From Thermoguttaceae bacterium (lineage in GTDB: Bacteria > Planctomycetota > Planctomycetia > Pirellulales > Thermoguttaceae): a DNA stretch of 64,000 nucleotides. A model generated the notes under the pieces. The model made no database searches. It was given only the letters and a program-made list of their open reading frames with translations, and was not told the origin of the DNA. Positions 24,400 to 32,719 of the stretch are shown here, one piece after another. The position numbers were made by a program, and so were the translations under genes. The stretch spans positions 248,001 to 312,000 of the forward strand of contig JAFQXE010000045.1 of NCBI GenBank assembly GCA_017407125.1. The letters are read 5' to 3'. Every line of letters starts with the position of its first letter. Positions within the stretch are counted from its first letter, which is position 1.

Positions 24400-25566
24400 A
24401 TGGATTTCAATAAACAAGACGTAGAACGTTTTGAAAAGATGTTCCAAGACGGGAAATTTGATTTTTCCGATTATCCAAAATCGAAATTTTTTTGCGGCGC
24501 CAATATTCTCCATTACGCCGCTAAGAAAGGCGATTTGGATCGCGTTAAAACGTTGCTGGAACACGGCGCAGACGTCAACGAAACTGATGATAATGGAGTT
24601 CCTGTCATGCATTACGCCGCCCAAAGCGGGAATCTGGAACTGGTTAAATGGTTGATAGATTTGGGACTTGACGTCAACGTCAAAGACCAATGGGGAACAA
24701 CGGTTTTGCATTGCGCCGCTCAAAGCGGGAATCTGGAACTGGTTAAATGGTTGATTCAACAGGGATTAGACATTCACGCAAAGGATACTAACGGGATTAC
24801 AATTCTTCATACAGCCGCTGAAAGCGATTCTTTAGAACTGGTTAGATGGCTGGTTGAACAGGGGGCAGACGTTAACGCCAAAGACTTGGATGGGAGGTCT
24901 GCATTGATTTATGCCGCCTGGCTCGGCAATTTGAAAATCGTTCAATTTCTGATTGAACGCGGCGCGGATCTTTTCGCAAAAAACGGGAAGGTCTTTTTTT
25001 ATGCAGTCAGCAGCGGCAATCTGGAGCTGGTTGAACAGCTGATTCAACAGGGCTTGGACGTTAATGCAAAAAATGAATATGGGGCTACTGCCTTGTATGA
25101 CGCTGTTAATGTCGGCTGCAATTCTTTTGAAATGACGCGTTTTCTGGTAGAGCAAGGCGCGGATGTCAATATCAAAGACAATGACGGGCGGACTCCCCTT
25201 CACATTGCAGCATGTAACAATTCTTTTAAACCGATTCAATACCTTGTTGAACAGGGATTGGACGTCAATGCAAAAACCAAAGACGGAAGAACCGTTTTAC
25301 ATGCATCTATCGGCAGTTGCGATCTGGAAGTAGTTCAATGGCTGGCTGCTCATGGCGCGGACGTTAAAGCAAAAGACAATGACGGTTGGACAGCCCTTCA
25401 TATTGCCGCTCAATGGGGGGCTGCAGAACAAGTTAAATGGCTGGTAGAACAGGGATTGGACATCAATGCAAAAACTAATGATTTTAAATTGAGCGTTCTG
25501 GATTGCGCCAAAAAAAGCGGCAATAGGGAACTGATTCAGTGGCTCGAAGAACAGAGAGCTAAGTAA
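24400..25566 (+). CDS. ankyrin-repeat protein
   Basis: A 388-residue protein made almost wholly of about eleven 33-residue ankyrin repeats. The consensus DxxGxTxLHxAAxxGNLELVKWLIEQGxDVNAK is seen many times, for example GWTALHIAAQWGAAEQVKWL. No signal peptide or membrane segment is seen, so a cytosolic protein-binding role is likely. The short N-terminal cap (MDFNKQDVERFEKMFQDG) is a helix. The neighbours are two copies of a small membrane protein and a SUKH-domain protein. Ankyrin and SUKH proteins are both known as immunity proteins in polymorphic-toxin systems, but no toxin is seen here. A clear promoter lies at 24334-24362. Confidence 0.92.
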   Translation: MDFNKQDVERFEKMFQDGKFDFSDYPKSKFFCGANILHYAAKKGDLDRVKTLLEHGADVNETDDNGVPVMHYAAQSGNLELVKWLIDLGLDVNVKDQWGTTVLHCAAQSGNLELVKWLIQQGLDIHAKDTNGITILHTAAESDSLELVRWLVEQGADVNAKDLDGRSALIYAAWLGNLKIVQFLIERGADLFAKNGKVFFYAVSSGNLELVEQLIQQGLDVNAKNEYGATALYDAVNVGCNSFEMTRFLVEQGADVNIKDNDGRTPLHIAACNNSFKPIQYLVEQGLDVNAKTKDGRTVLHASIGSCDLEVVQWLAAHGADVKAKDNDGWTALHIAAQWGAAEQVKWLVEQGLDINAKTNDFKLSVLDCAKKSGNRELIQWLEEQRAK

Positions 25567-25788
25567 TGTGAAATTGTGTGTGACGCTTTCTTAAGCGAAC
25601 GATAGCTCGCGATTTTTTTCTTCGGCGGCTGATACAGCCGCGATCCAGCAGGTCAGAGGGGCTGTTCTGCGAAAAAGGTTTTTGGAGGCTTCCGCCGCAA
25701 GCGCTCATACGCACAACGTTTCCGTCCTATTTCAACGTATAGCTTGTCTACTATTGACTTTTATTCTAATTCGGGTTTAATAACTAAT
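25567..25788. repeat. intergenic palindromes and duplicated upstream region, copy 1
   Basis: CTTCGGCGGCTGATACAG with CCGCGATCC at 25619-25647 is one copy of the constant-flank palindrome. From about 25685 (TTCCGCCGCAAGCG) to 25788 the sequence is nearly repeated at 27954-28051, so the whole upstream region was duplicated together with the following gene. Confidence 0.65.
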
Positions 25789-26481
25789 ATGGAAACAGAA
25801 AACAACAAACCAACAGCCGAAAATGACAAAGCTAATAACGAAAGCAGACCGTCCGTCTGGAAACGGTTTATGACAATATACACGTGTCTGTTGCCGATTG
25901 TTGTCTTGATTGTTATAGTCTGTTATTTTCTTAGCAACGCTTGTGTAACATTTGAGTCTATTGATGCTTTGGCGGTTGTATTGTATTTGTTATCTGTTTT
26001 TGTCAGCGTTTTTTTAATTCCATTTATTCTTATTATTCTTATTGGAATTTTAATATATGATCACTTTAAACAAAAAAGCGCCGTCAATAAAAGTATTGTA
26101 AATTCCAGAAAGTATTCTCAGAAATCAACGCTTAGTCGCGTTTGCAATCAATTCCATGATAGTTTTATTGGTGAGTTTGTTCATATTTATCTTTATTTTG
26201 TAATGATAGGAATAATTCCCCAAGTAAATATAATATTATTGAATTTACAAGGAATTGACATACACAGCAGCTTTTTAGTGAAAGGATATGCTTGTTTACT
26301 TATTTATCCTTGGATTGTTACCTATGTCATTCTAGCTATTGTCATTTATGTTCTAATACATCGGCTTGTACTTCAAAACAGAAAATATAAACGTCAAAAA
26401 GACAGAAGAAAGGAAGCGCTGGAAAGAATAAGAAAAAATCGTCAAGATAACCCGCCGGTTCCACCGAAAAAAACCTGCTAA
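25789..26481 (+). CDS. hypothetical multi-pass membrane protein, copy 1
   Basis: A 230-residue protein starting METENNKPTAEN. About four hydrophobic segments (near 25-50, 60-90, 125-155, 165-195) alternate with basic stretches, and the C-terminus is strongly charged (KRQKDRRKEALERIRKN, then PPVPPKK). I recognise no family. It is a paralogue of the protein at 28052-28783: the first 45 residues, the VNSRKYSQKSTLSRVCNQF stretch and the tail are nearly the same, while the segments between have diverged. An in-frame TTG at 25744 would give 15 more residues (MSTIDFYSN); the ATG is preferred although no good Shine-Dalgarno is seen before either. Confidence 0.65.
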   Translation: METENNKPTAENDKANNESRPSVWKRFMTIYTCLLPIVVLIVIVCYFLSNACVTFESIDALAVVLYLLSVFVSVFLIPFILIILIGILIYDHFKQKSAVNKSIVNSRKYSQKSTLSRVCNQFHDSFIGEFVHIYLYFVMIGIIPQVNIILLNLQGIDIHSSFLVKGYACLLIYPWIVTYVILAIVIYVLIHRLVLQNRKYKRQKDRRKEALERIRKNRQDNPPVPPKKTC

Positions 26482-26630
26482 AACCTTTTGCGTAGCCGAA
26501 AACGTCTCCGGATCGCGAGCGATAGCTCGCCTTTTTCTTTTGCGGACTTACGTCCGCGATCCGGAAGGGTTTCTGGCTGCGAAAGAGGGGGAACGGCGGG
26601 GCAGAGAGGCTTCCGACTCGCTCTGTCGAG
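26482..26630. repeat. constant-flank palindrome and variants
   Basis: GCGAGCGATAGCTCGC and TTTTGCGGACTTACGTCCGC followed by GATCC. It is closely related to 27811-27870. Confidence 0.6.
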
Positions 26631-27662
26631 TTATCTTCCAGACATTTCAGGCGTTTGATTATTCAATAACAGAGTTATCAGATGAGGCAGCGAGATTACA
26701 TTCTGTTCATTAAATTCGCAGTCGTCCATGGAAACGATATAGACGACCGCATTCTCCTGATTGGGCTTGTCCGAAAGTTTCATCAGATATTTTACATAGC
26801 CGAAATCATAATCGCCGTCTGAAATCTGCCAGTACTTGTCGCCGTTTTCCGGGTCAATGAGATAGTTATTCTGAATATCGAAAAAGTAACTCGCCCCCTG
26901 CGTTTCGGTTTTGTTTGGAATGCCGTTGAGTACCGTATACGTTCCAGAAAACGTTCGCGAGTCGTCGTGAAAGACAAGCAGCCCGTTGGTCAGCGAGAGG
27001 AACTTTTTGTAATCTTCCGGAAAGAAGACGCCCTCTTGCCGCTCGAATTGTTCAATCGTCTCTTCGTCCAGCGGCTTGAACGATTTAATGCGGGTTATAT
27101 CCGTCGGCTGAAATTGAATGGAGAAAACGTCGGCGAAAGCCTGCGCCAGATTCCGGTTATCCGCTTGAAAACGATGGCTGGTAAGCTCGTTGACAGAGCA
27201 AACGAGCGACTGTCGAACCGAGTCCTTGTCTGCGGCTTGCCATACAGAGAGTTTCATGTAATCGCTGGACGGTTTATCAAACATGAACGCCAGAAAAGCG
27301 ACCAGTCCAAAAGAATCAATTCCAAAAGAAAACCGCATTTCCTCGCCGTCTGACGTTGTAAAAGAAAACTCTGGAGCGATAAAATTGCCGTCTAATTCCG
27401 AGTCCAAAGATATCGGAGGTCCGATTTGCAAAACGTAACCGGTAAACGTTTTCATTTCCTTGGCAGAAATCCGCCTGTTTTCCCCTAACGCGATTCGCTG
27501 ATACTGTTTCCCGTCCAGATTGAAATTAGCGCCGGGAAACTCGTATCCGAGAACAGAAAACAGCTCGTCTATTATCTGACGTTCGCCGGGAAACAGCGCG
27601 GGCGTTACTTTCCATTGGAACGTTAACCGGTTGTACAAAGAGCGAAAGAATCGGGAAAACAT
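26631..27662 (-). CDS. SUKH (SMI1/KNR4-type) domain protein
   Basis: A 343-residue protein. The start is placed at 27662 (MFSRFFRSLYNRL), because the frame beyond it runs through repeat DNA. Residues 1-185 are an unknown alpha/beta domain. From about 191 a SUKH-like domain appears: LDEETIEQFERQEGVFFPED, YKKFLSLTNGLLVFHDD, then GDKYWQISDGDYDFGYVKYL and the aspartate-rich strand VYIVSMDDCEF. SUKH proteins are intracellular; bacterial members are often immunity proteins against toxins. The gene is convergent with the copy-1 membrane protein and divergent from copy 2, and repeats lie on both sides. Immunity function is inferred from family and neighbours only. Confidence 0.72.
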   Translation of the reverse strand: MFSRFFRSLYNRLTFQWKVTPALFPGERQIIDELFSVLGYEFPGANFNLDGKQYQRIALGENRRISAKEMKTFTGYVLQIGPPISLDSELDGNFIAPEFSFTTSDGEEMRFSFGIDSFGLVAFLAFMFDKPSSDYMKLSVWQAADKDSVRQSLVCSVNELTSHRFQADNRNLAQAFADVFSIQFQPTDITRIKSFKPLDEETIEQFERQEGVFFPEDYKKFLSLTNGLLVFHDDSRTFSGTYTVLNGIPNKTETQGASYFFDIQNNYLIDPENGDKYWQISDGDYDFGYVKYLMKLSDKPNQENAVVYIVSMDDCEFNEQNVISLPHLITLLLNNQTPEMSGR

Positions 27663-28051
27663 AATCGGTTGGAATGCAAAAGGGGGAATGTAACAAACGC
27701 TGGCAAACAACAGCCAGTTTTTCGTTATTATACCCAACTCAAAACGAATTGTCAAGGAAAAAGTCCAATAATCAGAGAAAATTTTCCTTGACGGATTTGC
27801 CGTTGATGTTTTTTGCGGACTTACGTCCGCGATCCGGAAGCGTTTTCGGCTGCGAAATAGATTTTTAGCGGGACAGAGAGGCTTCGGCGGGCGAAGACGC
27901 CCGCGAACCAGCGGGTCAAGCGGGCTTTCCGCGTTCAGGAGATCTTTGGATGCTTCCGCCGCAAGCGTCTCTACGCACAACGTTTCCCCGTCTTTCAACG
28001 TATAACTTGTCTACTATTGACTTTTATTCTAATTCGGGTTTAATAACTAAT
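27663..28051. repeat. palindromes and duplicated upstream region, copy 2
   Basis: TTTTGCGGACTTACGTCCGC with GATCC at 27811-27838, a GCGGGCGAAGACGCCCGC palindrome at about 27887, then 27954-28051 matching 25685-25788. Confidence 0.65.
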
Positions 28052-28783
28052 ATGGAAACTGAAAACAACAAACCTACAGCCGAAAACGACAACATCGCGA
28101 GCAGCCCGTCCGTCTGGGAACGGTTTATGACAATATACACGTGTCTGTTGCCGATTGTTGTATTGGTATTTGAGGTCTGCCATTTAATTACTCATTATCG
28201 TAACCTTCATCGCATATGTCTTTGTTATGGAGTAGAAATAAACTGGTCTCTGAGTTATATGCCATGTTCTTTATATACAATATCTGTTTTAATCAGTATT
28301 TATTTAATTCCACTCATTCTAATTGGAATTTTAATTTATGAGTACTTTGAACAAAAAAGAACCAAAAACAAAAGTATAGTAAATTCCAGAGAAAATTCTC
28401 GGAAAATAACGCTTAGTCGCGTTTGCAATCAATTTCATGACAGTTTTATTGGTGAGTTTGTTCATATTTATCTTTATTTTGTAATGTTAGGAATATTCCC
28501 TCTGATATACGATATATGGATAGAGGGTCTTCAAGGATTTCCTTTTTTAGGCTTCTTTATTACTGAATGTTGTATTTTGTATTGTGTTTTGTTTTTCTTT
28601 ATTCCTTGTATTGATCCCTATGTAATCCTTTTAATCTTCCTTTATGTTCTAATTCGTCGGCTTAGTATATATTATGCGCGTCGAATCAGAATATATAAAC
28701 GTCAAAAAGACAAGAGAAAAGAGACGCTGGAAAGAATAAGAAAAAATCGCCAAGATAACCCGCCGCTTCCGCCGGAAGAGTAG
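28052..28783 (+). CDS. hypothetical multi-pass membrane protein, copy 2
   Basis: A 243-residue paralogue of the 25789-26481 protein. The N-terminus (METENNKPTAEND, then PSVWERFMTIYTCLLPIVVL), the loop NSRENSRKITLSRVCNQFHD and the basic tail RQKDKRKETLERIRKNRQDN are shared, and the membrane segments between them differ. Four or five hydrophobic segments are expected. No family is recognised. Strong conservation of the cytosolic ends with divergent membrane parts suggests that the loop and tail bind something common. The ATG at 28052 lies 98 bp into the duplicated upstream block. Confidence 0.65.
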   Translation: METENNKPTAENDNIASSPSVWERFMTIYTCLLPIVVLVFEVCHLITHYRNLHRICLCYGVEINWSLSYMPCSLYTISVLISIYLIPLILIGILIYEYFEQKRTKNKSIVNSRENSRKITLSRVCNQFHDSFIGEFVHIYLYFVMLGIFPLIYDIWIEGLQGFPFLGFFITECCILYCVLFFFIPCIDPYVILLIFLYVLIRRLSIYYARRIRIYKRQKDKRKETLERIRKNRQDNPPLPPEE

Positions 28784-29192
28784 ACGAGCCGGGGGAGAGC
28801 CGCAGAAAAAACGTATTATCGCCGATTGATTCTTTGTGTTCTTTGTGGTTAAAAATTATCTTCGGCGGCTGACACAGCCGCGATCCAGCGGGTCGGAGCG
28901 GCTGCCGCGTTCTCGAGGTTTTTGGAGGCTTCCGCCGCAAAGCGCAGGCGAGCCGGGGGGGAATAGCCGCAGGAAAAATAAAGCTGGGAGATAGCTGGGA
29001 ACTTCTGGGATAGCCCTGGGAAAGGATTATATCTTCCCAGAAAAATCCCAGAATCTTCCCGGAAAACTCCCAGAATTCTCCCAGCTTTTGTGCAGGTCTT
29101 TGGACAAGGCGGCGCCTATGGGCGCCGCACTCCCCGCGCAAGCGCTCACCATAGACGAACGCTTGCGCCAATTGCTAATTACTCATTACTAA
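28784..29192. repeat. repeat-rich intergenic region after the membrane protein
   Basis: CTTCGGCGGCTGACACAG with CCGCGATCC at about 28860-28887. TCCCAG/CTGGGA words repeat at 28983-29092 (for example AGAATCTTCCCGG, AAATCCCAG). A GGACAAGGCGGCGCCTATGG palindrome lies at 29102-29133. An AATTACTCATTACT word array lies at 29170-29200. No gene is seen. Confidence 0.6.
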
Positions 29193-31154
29193 TTACTCAT
29201 TAGCCTTGACGATCGTCTTTTCTTCGACTTCTTTCTTCGCCTGGGCGACGAATTCGTCGAAGGTCATGGCGCCCAGGTCGCCGCGGACTCGGCAGCGGAC
29301 GGACAGGTTGTTGGCGTCCGCCTCTTTCTGACCGATAATGAGCATGTACGGAATCTTTTCCATCTGGGCTTTGCGAATCTTCGCGCCGATCTTTTCCGGG
29401 TCGTAGTCGCCTGTTACACGAAGTCCCGCCTGACGCAGATTCTCTTCCAGCTGTTTGCCGTACTCTTCAAACTTCTGGCTGACGACCAGAATTCGAACCT
29501 GTTCCGGAGCCAGCCACAGCGGGAACGCGCCGGCGAAATGCTCGATCAGGATTCCGAAGAACCGTTCAAACGAGCCGAACGGGGCCCGGTGAATCATAAC
29601 CGGACGGTGCGGCTGGTTATCGGCGCCGATGTATTCCAGATTGAATCGCTGTTCCGACGGCAGGTTGTAGTCCAGCTGAACCGTGCCCAGCTGCCACTGA
29701 CGACCGATGCAGTCTGTTACAATAAAGTCCGCTTTGGGACCGTAGAACGCGGCTTCGCCCTGAGCGATTGACAAGTCCGGCAGGTTCATCGACTCGCAGA
29801 CTTTCTTCAGCGCCGCTTCCGCCTTGTCCCAGTTTGCCGGGTCGCCAACGTACTTGTCCGACGCCGGGTCGCGGAACGACAGACGAACTTTGTAATCGGT
29901 AAATCCCATCGTCTTGAGAACGAACACGGTCATTTCCAGACATCGGCGGAATTCGTCTTCCACCTGATCTTCCGTGCAGAAAATATGAGCGTCGTCCTGA
30001 GTAAACCCACGAACGCGGGTCAAGCCGGAAAGCTCGCCGGACTGCTCGTATCGATGTACGTTCCCGAACTCTGCCAACCGCAGCGGCAGTTCTTTATAAG
30101 ACCGCGGACGGTTCTGATAAACCATAATGTGGTGCGGGCAGTTCATCGGACGAAGCAGATACAGGTCGTCTTCGTCTACCGCGATGGGCGGGAACTGGCT
30201 GTCGGCGTAATAGGGATAATGCCCGGAAGTCTTGTACAGACCGACTCGCCCGACAACCGGGGTGTTGACCAGCTGATACCCGCGCTTTTCCAGTTCGCCA
30301 ACGAGGAAGTTTTCCAGAATTCGGCGGACTTTCGCGCCCTTGGGCAGCCAGAGAATCAGACCGGGGCCGACGTTCTGGTCGATGGTAAACAGTTCAAGCT
30401 GTTTGCCCAGTACGCGGTGATCGCGCTTTTTCGCCTCTTCCAGACGGGTGATGTACTCGGCGAGTTCTTTCTTGTCGAAAAACGCCGTGCCGTACAGACG
30501 GGTCAGCTGCTGATTGTTGGCATCGCCTTTCCAGTACGCGCCGGCAACCGACATGAGCTTGAACGACGCGCAGAACCCGGCGCTGGGAACGTGCGGGCCG
30601 CGGCACAGGTCGACGAATTCTCCCTGACGATAGAACGAAACGACGTCCTTGTCGGACAGCGTCGTTTGCAGATGTTCCACCTTGAGTTTCTGTCCCATGC
30701 CTTCGAGAAGTTTAATCGCTTCGTCGCGGGACATTTCAATGCGCTCAAACGGCTCGTCTTCCTTGACGATTTTCGCCATTTCCTTTTCGATAGCCTCGAA
30801 ATCCGCCTCGGAAATCGGCTTCGGCATGGCGAAATCATAATAGAACCCGTTTTCGACCGTCGGACCGAACGCCAGCTCAACGTCTTTGTACAGACGCATG
30901 ACCGCGCGCGCCATAATATGAGCGCAGGAATGGCGCATAATCGCCAACGCTTCCGGGTCTTTTTTAGTAATCAGACGAATTGACGTTTCGCCGTCCTCCG
31001 GGAGAACAAAGTCCGTACCGACGAGCATGTCGTCAACGTAAGCCGCCACTGTCGCTTTAGCCAAACCGGGACCAATTTTCAAAGCAACGTCCTTGACCTG
31101 GACAGGGGTGGAAAACTCCAGTTTATCGCCGCTGGGGAGATTTACAGTAAGCAT
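29193..31154 (-). CDS. thrS: threonyl-tRNA synthetase
   Basis: A 653-residue protein of usual length. An N-terminal TGS domain ([19 protein letters not shown]) is followed by the editing domain with [11 protein letters not shown] and the second histidine/cysteine site. The class II catalytic core has the motif-2 zinc cysteine in [15 protein letters not shown], the [20 protein letters not shown] stretch and [11 protein letters not shown]-terminal anticodon-binding domain ends the protein. It charges tRNA-Thr with threonine in the cytosol. The last codons and stop (AATGAGTAA) are part of an intergenic AATTACTCATT-type word array. It appears to be transcribed alone; a TATAAT-like string lies about 65 bp upstream. 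Confidence 0.97.
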   Translation of the reverse strand: MLTVNLPSGDKLEFSTPVQVKDVALKIGPGLAKATVAAYVDDMLVGTDFVLPEDGETSIRLITKKDPEALAIMRHSCAHIMARAVMRLYKDVELAFGPTVENGFYYDFAMPKPISEADFEAIEKEMAKIVKEDEPFERIEMSRDEAIKLLEGMGQKLKVEHLQTTLSDKDVVSFYRQGEFVDLCRGPHVPSAGFCASFKLMSVAGAYWKGDANNQQLTRLYGTAFFDKKELAEYITRLEEAKKRDHRVLGKQLELFTIDQNVGPGLILWLPKGAKVRRILENFLVGELEKRGYQLVNTPVVGRVGLYKTSGHYPYYADSQFPPIAVDEDDLYLLRPMNCPHHIMVYQNRPRSYKELPLRLAEFGNVHRYEQSGELSGLTRVRGFTQDDAHIFCTEDQVEDEFRRCLEMTVFVLKTMGFTDYKVRLSFRDPASDKYVGDPANWDKAEAALKKVCESMNLPDLSIAQGEAAFYGPKADFIVTDCIGRQWQLGTVQLDYNLPSEQRFNLEYIGADNQPHRPVMIHRAPFGSFERFFGILIEHFAGAFPLWLAPEQVRILVVSQKFEEYGKQLEENLRQAGLRVTGDYDPEKIGAKIRKAQMEKIPYMLIIGQKEADANNLSVRCRVRGDLGAMTFDEFVAQAKKEVEEKTIVKANE

Positions 31155-31255
31155 AACAGCCTTTCATATAATAGAATGTAATAAAAACGTCCTGGGATAC
31201 AAAACCAGAACCGCAATATATATTATATCGGGATTGGAAAAATCTTAAAGGGGGA

Positions 31256-31378
31256 GTGAGTTAGGAGTTAGGAGTGAGGGCGGCGAGGCGCCGCTCCCAA
31301 TCCGCGCTGCCGCGCGTTTGCCAATACGTTGGTCGCTTGCGTCAATTACGCATTACGAATTACGCATTACGCATTTCA
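31256..31378. repeat. word arrays and G/C-rich palindrome between thrS and the DUF1207 gene
   Basis: GAGTTAGGAGTTAGGAGTG words, then GGCGGCGAGGCGCCGC followed by TCCCAATCCGCGCTGCC at 31278-31318, then ATTACGCATTACGAATTACG words. The middle element recurs at 48635-48672 and inverted at 42609-42655. Confidence 0.65.
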
Positions 31379-32500
31379 GAAATCATACCAGATTCCAAAC
31401 CCGATCTGTTTTTCGTAGATGTTGTAGAACTGGTAATGGTCGCTGTATCCGTTGAGATAAAACAGTCCCATTCGGAAAATGTGACTGTTGTCGTTTCGCC
31501 ACTGCCAGCCCGCTTCCAGAGTAAACGAGCCGCTGAAGTCGATTTCGTCTCTTAAGCGTCCGCACGCAGCAAAGAACGGCGCGCCTTCCGGTCCAGTGTA
31601 CATGGGGCTGTACTCTACCCCGAACATGAATTGCCACGGTTCGGAGATGTCGCGGCTAACGGCGTATTCCATGTGGAAATAGAATCGCCATGCCGGATTC
31701 GGACGGAACCCAACGCCAGCCATGAGGCAGTCGCGGGAATAATTGTACCGGTGAAGGGAATTGTGATTCACCATGTACTCGTCGCCCAGGTGCGAACTGA
31801 TATGATAGTATCCGAACATGTACTCCCAGCGGCCGCTTCGATATACCAGCGGGAAGGCGAATCGATAATCGCAGGAAAACAAGTCCCGCGCGCGGTTGAG
31901 TCCCAGGCGGGGAAACGCGCAGGCGTCCATTTCCAGTTCCAAACCTTCCGGATAAAGCGGATCCCGGGAGCCGAATCGAAGCAGGCTCACTCGCGCCCCG
32001 ATAGAGCAGTCCCAATAGCTCATGTCGTCCGGCTGCATGGAATCGACAAAATGAATCCCCAGCCGCGGCTCTCGCCCGCAAGCCATGTACGACTTATAAA
32101 TGATATTGCTCGGCAAGAGCTGAAGCGTCCATTCGTCCGGGCAGCTGTACCGCATATCGCAGCTTCGCACCGGAACGATGTCTTTCAAAACCTCGCCCCA
32201 GTATGGTCGGCAGTAGTTGGAACTGTACCGGACGTCATAGCCCTCTGTGGCGGGAATGACGCGCGAACGATTCGGACGCTGACCGTTCAAAAACTGATAG
32301 TATTCCTCCGGCGGATATTGATAGGCGTTTTGCCCGCGAAATTCCGTTTGAAAAATCGAGTCGTCAGCGCTGGCCGTATCTTGTTCGCCGCTGAGGCAAA
32401 ATGACGACAAGCAAATAACGTCCTTGTCCGCGTTCTCCGCCATCAAAACGGAGCAGGGCAGCAGTAATAATATAGTCGTAAATAGAGCGTATTTGGGCAT
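31376..32500 (-). CDS. DUF1207 protein (probable outer-membrane-like beta protein)
   Basis: A 374-residue protein. A signal peptide (LFTTILLLLPCSVLMAEN) is followed by about 90 variable residues and then the DUF1207-type region from about 130: LQLLPSNIIYKSYMACGREP, GARVSLLRFG, SCDYRFAFPLVYRSGRWEY, GYYHISSHLGDEYM and alternating aromatic strands up to the C-terminal FGIWYDF. The aromatic last residue and alternating hydrophobic strands are beta-barrel features. The function of DUF1207 is unknown; it is common in planctomycetes. A monocistronic unit is likely: a terminator of the neighbouring PEP-CTERM gene lies at 32626-32658 and no gene follows on this strand before thrS. Confidence 0.82.
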   Translation of the reverse strand: MPKYALFTTILLLLPCSVLMAENADKDVICLSSFCLSGEQDTASADDSIFQTEFRGQNAYQYPPEEYYQFLNGQRPNRSRVIPATEGYDVRYSSNYCRPYWGEVLKDIVPVRSCDMRYSCPDEWTLQLLPSNIIYKSYMACGREPRLGIHFVDSMQPDDMSYWDCSIGARVSLLRFGSRDPLYPEGLELEMDACAFPRLGLNRARDLFSCDYRFAFPLVYRSGRWEYMFGYYHISSHLGDEYMVNHNSLHRYNYSRDCLMAGVGFRPNPAWRFYFHMEYAVSRDISEPWQFMFGVEYSPMYTGPEGAPFFAACGRLRDEIDFSGSFTLEAGWQWRNDNSHIFRMGLFYLNGYSDHYQFYNIYEKQIGFGIWYDF

Positions 32501-32625
32501 ACGATCCTCCCTGATTTAATAACTGTTATGATTTCTCAATTATTTGAGTTTATAGAATATTAGCTTTTTTTAGATATTTTGTGAAGAGCAATTTGGAGAG
32601 AAATATAAAAAGTATCCTTCATAAC

Positions 32626-32658
32626 AAAAAGCGGGAACTCCACTCACGGAGTTCCCGC
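32626..32658 (-). terminator. terminator after the PEP-CTERM gene
   Basis: A perfect 11-bp stem (GCGGGAACTCC and its complement) with a 6-nt loop. On the minus strand it is followed by TTTTTGTT. Confidence 0.85.
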
Positions 32659-32690
32659 AATTCGATATTGAGAGGAGCGCGAAGCGCAAC

Positions 32691-32719
32691 TCCTCACTCC
32701 TCACTCCTAATTCCTAACT
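32691..32719. repeat. word array supplying the stop codon of the PEP-CTERM gene
   Basis: CTCCTCACTCCTCACTCC and TAATTCCTAACTCC words. On the minus strand the TAG stop of the upstream gene is formed by the first GAGTTAGG unit. Confidence 0.7.
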
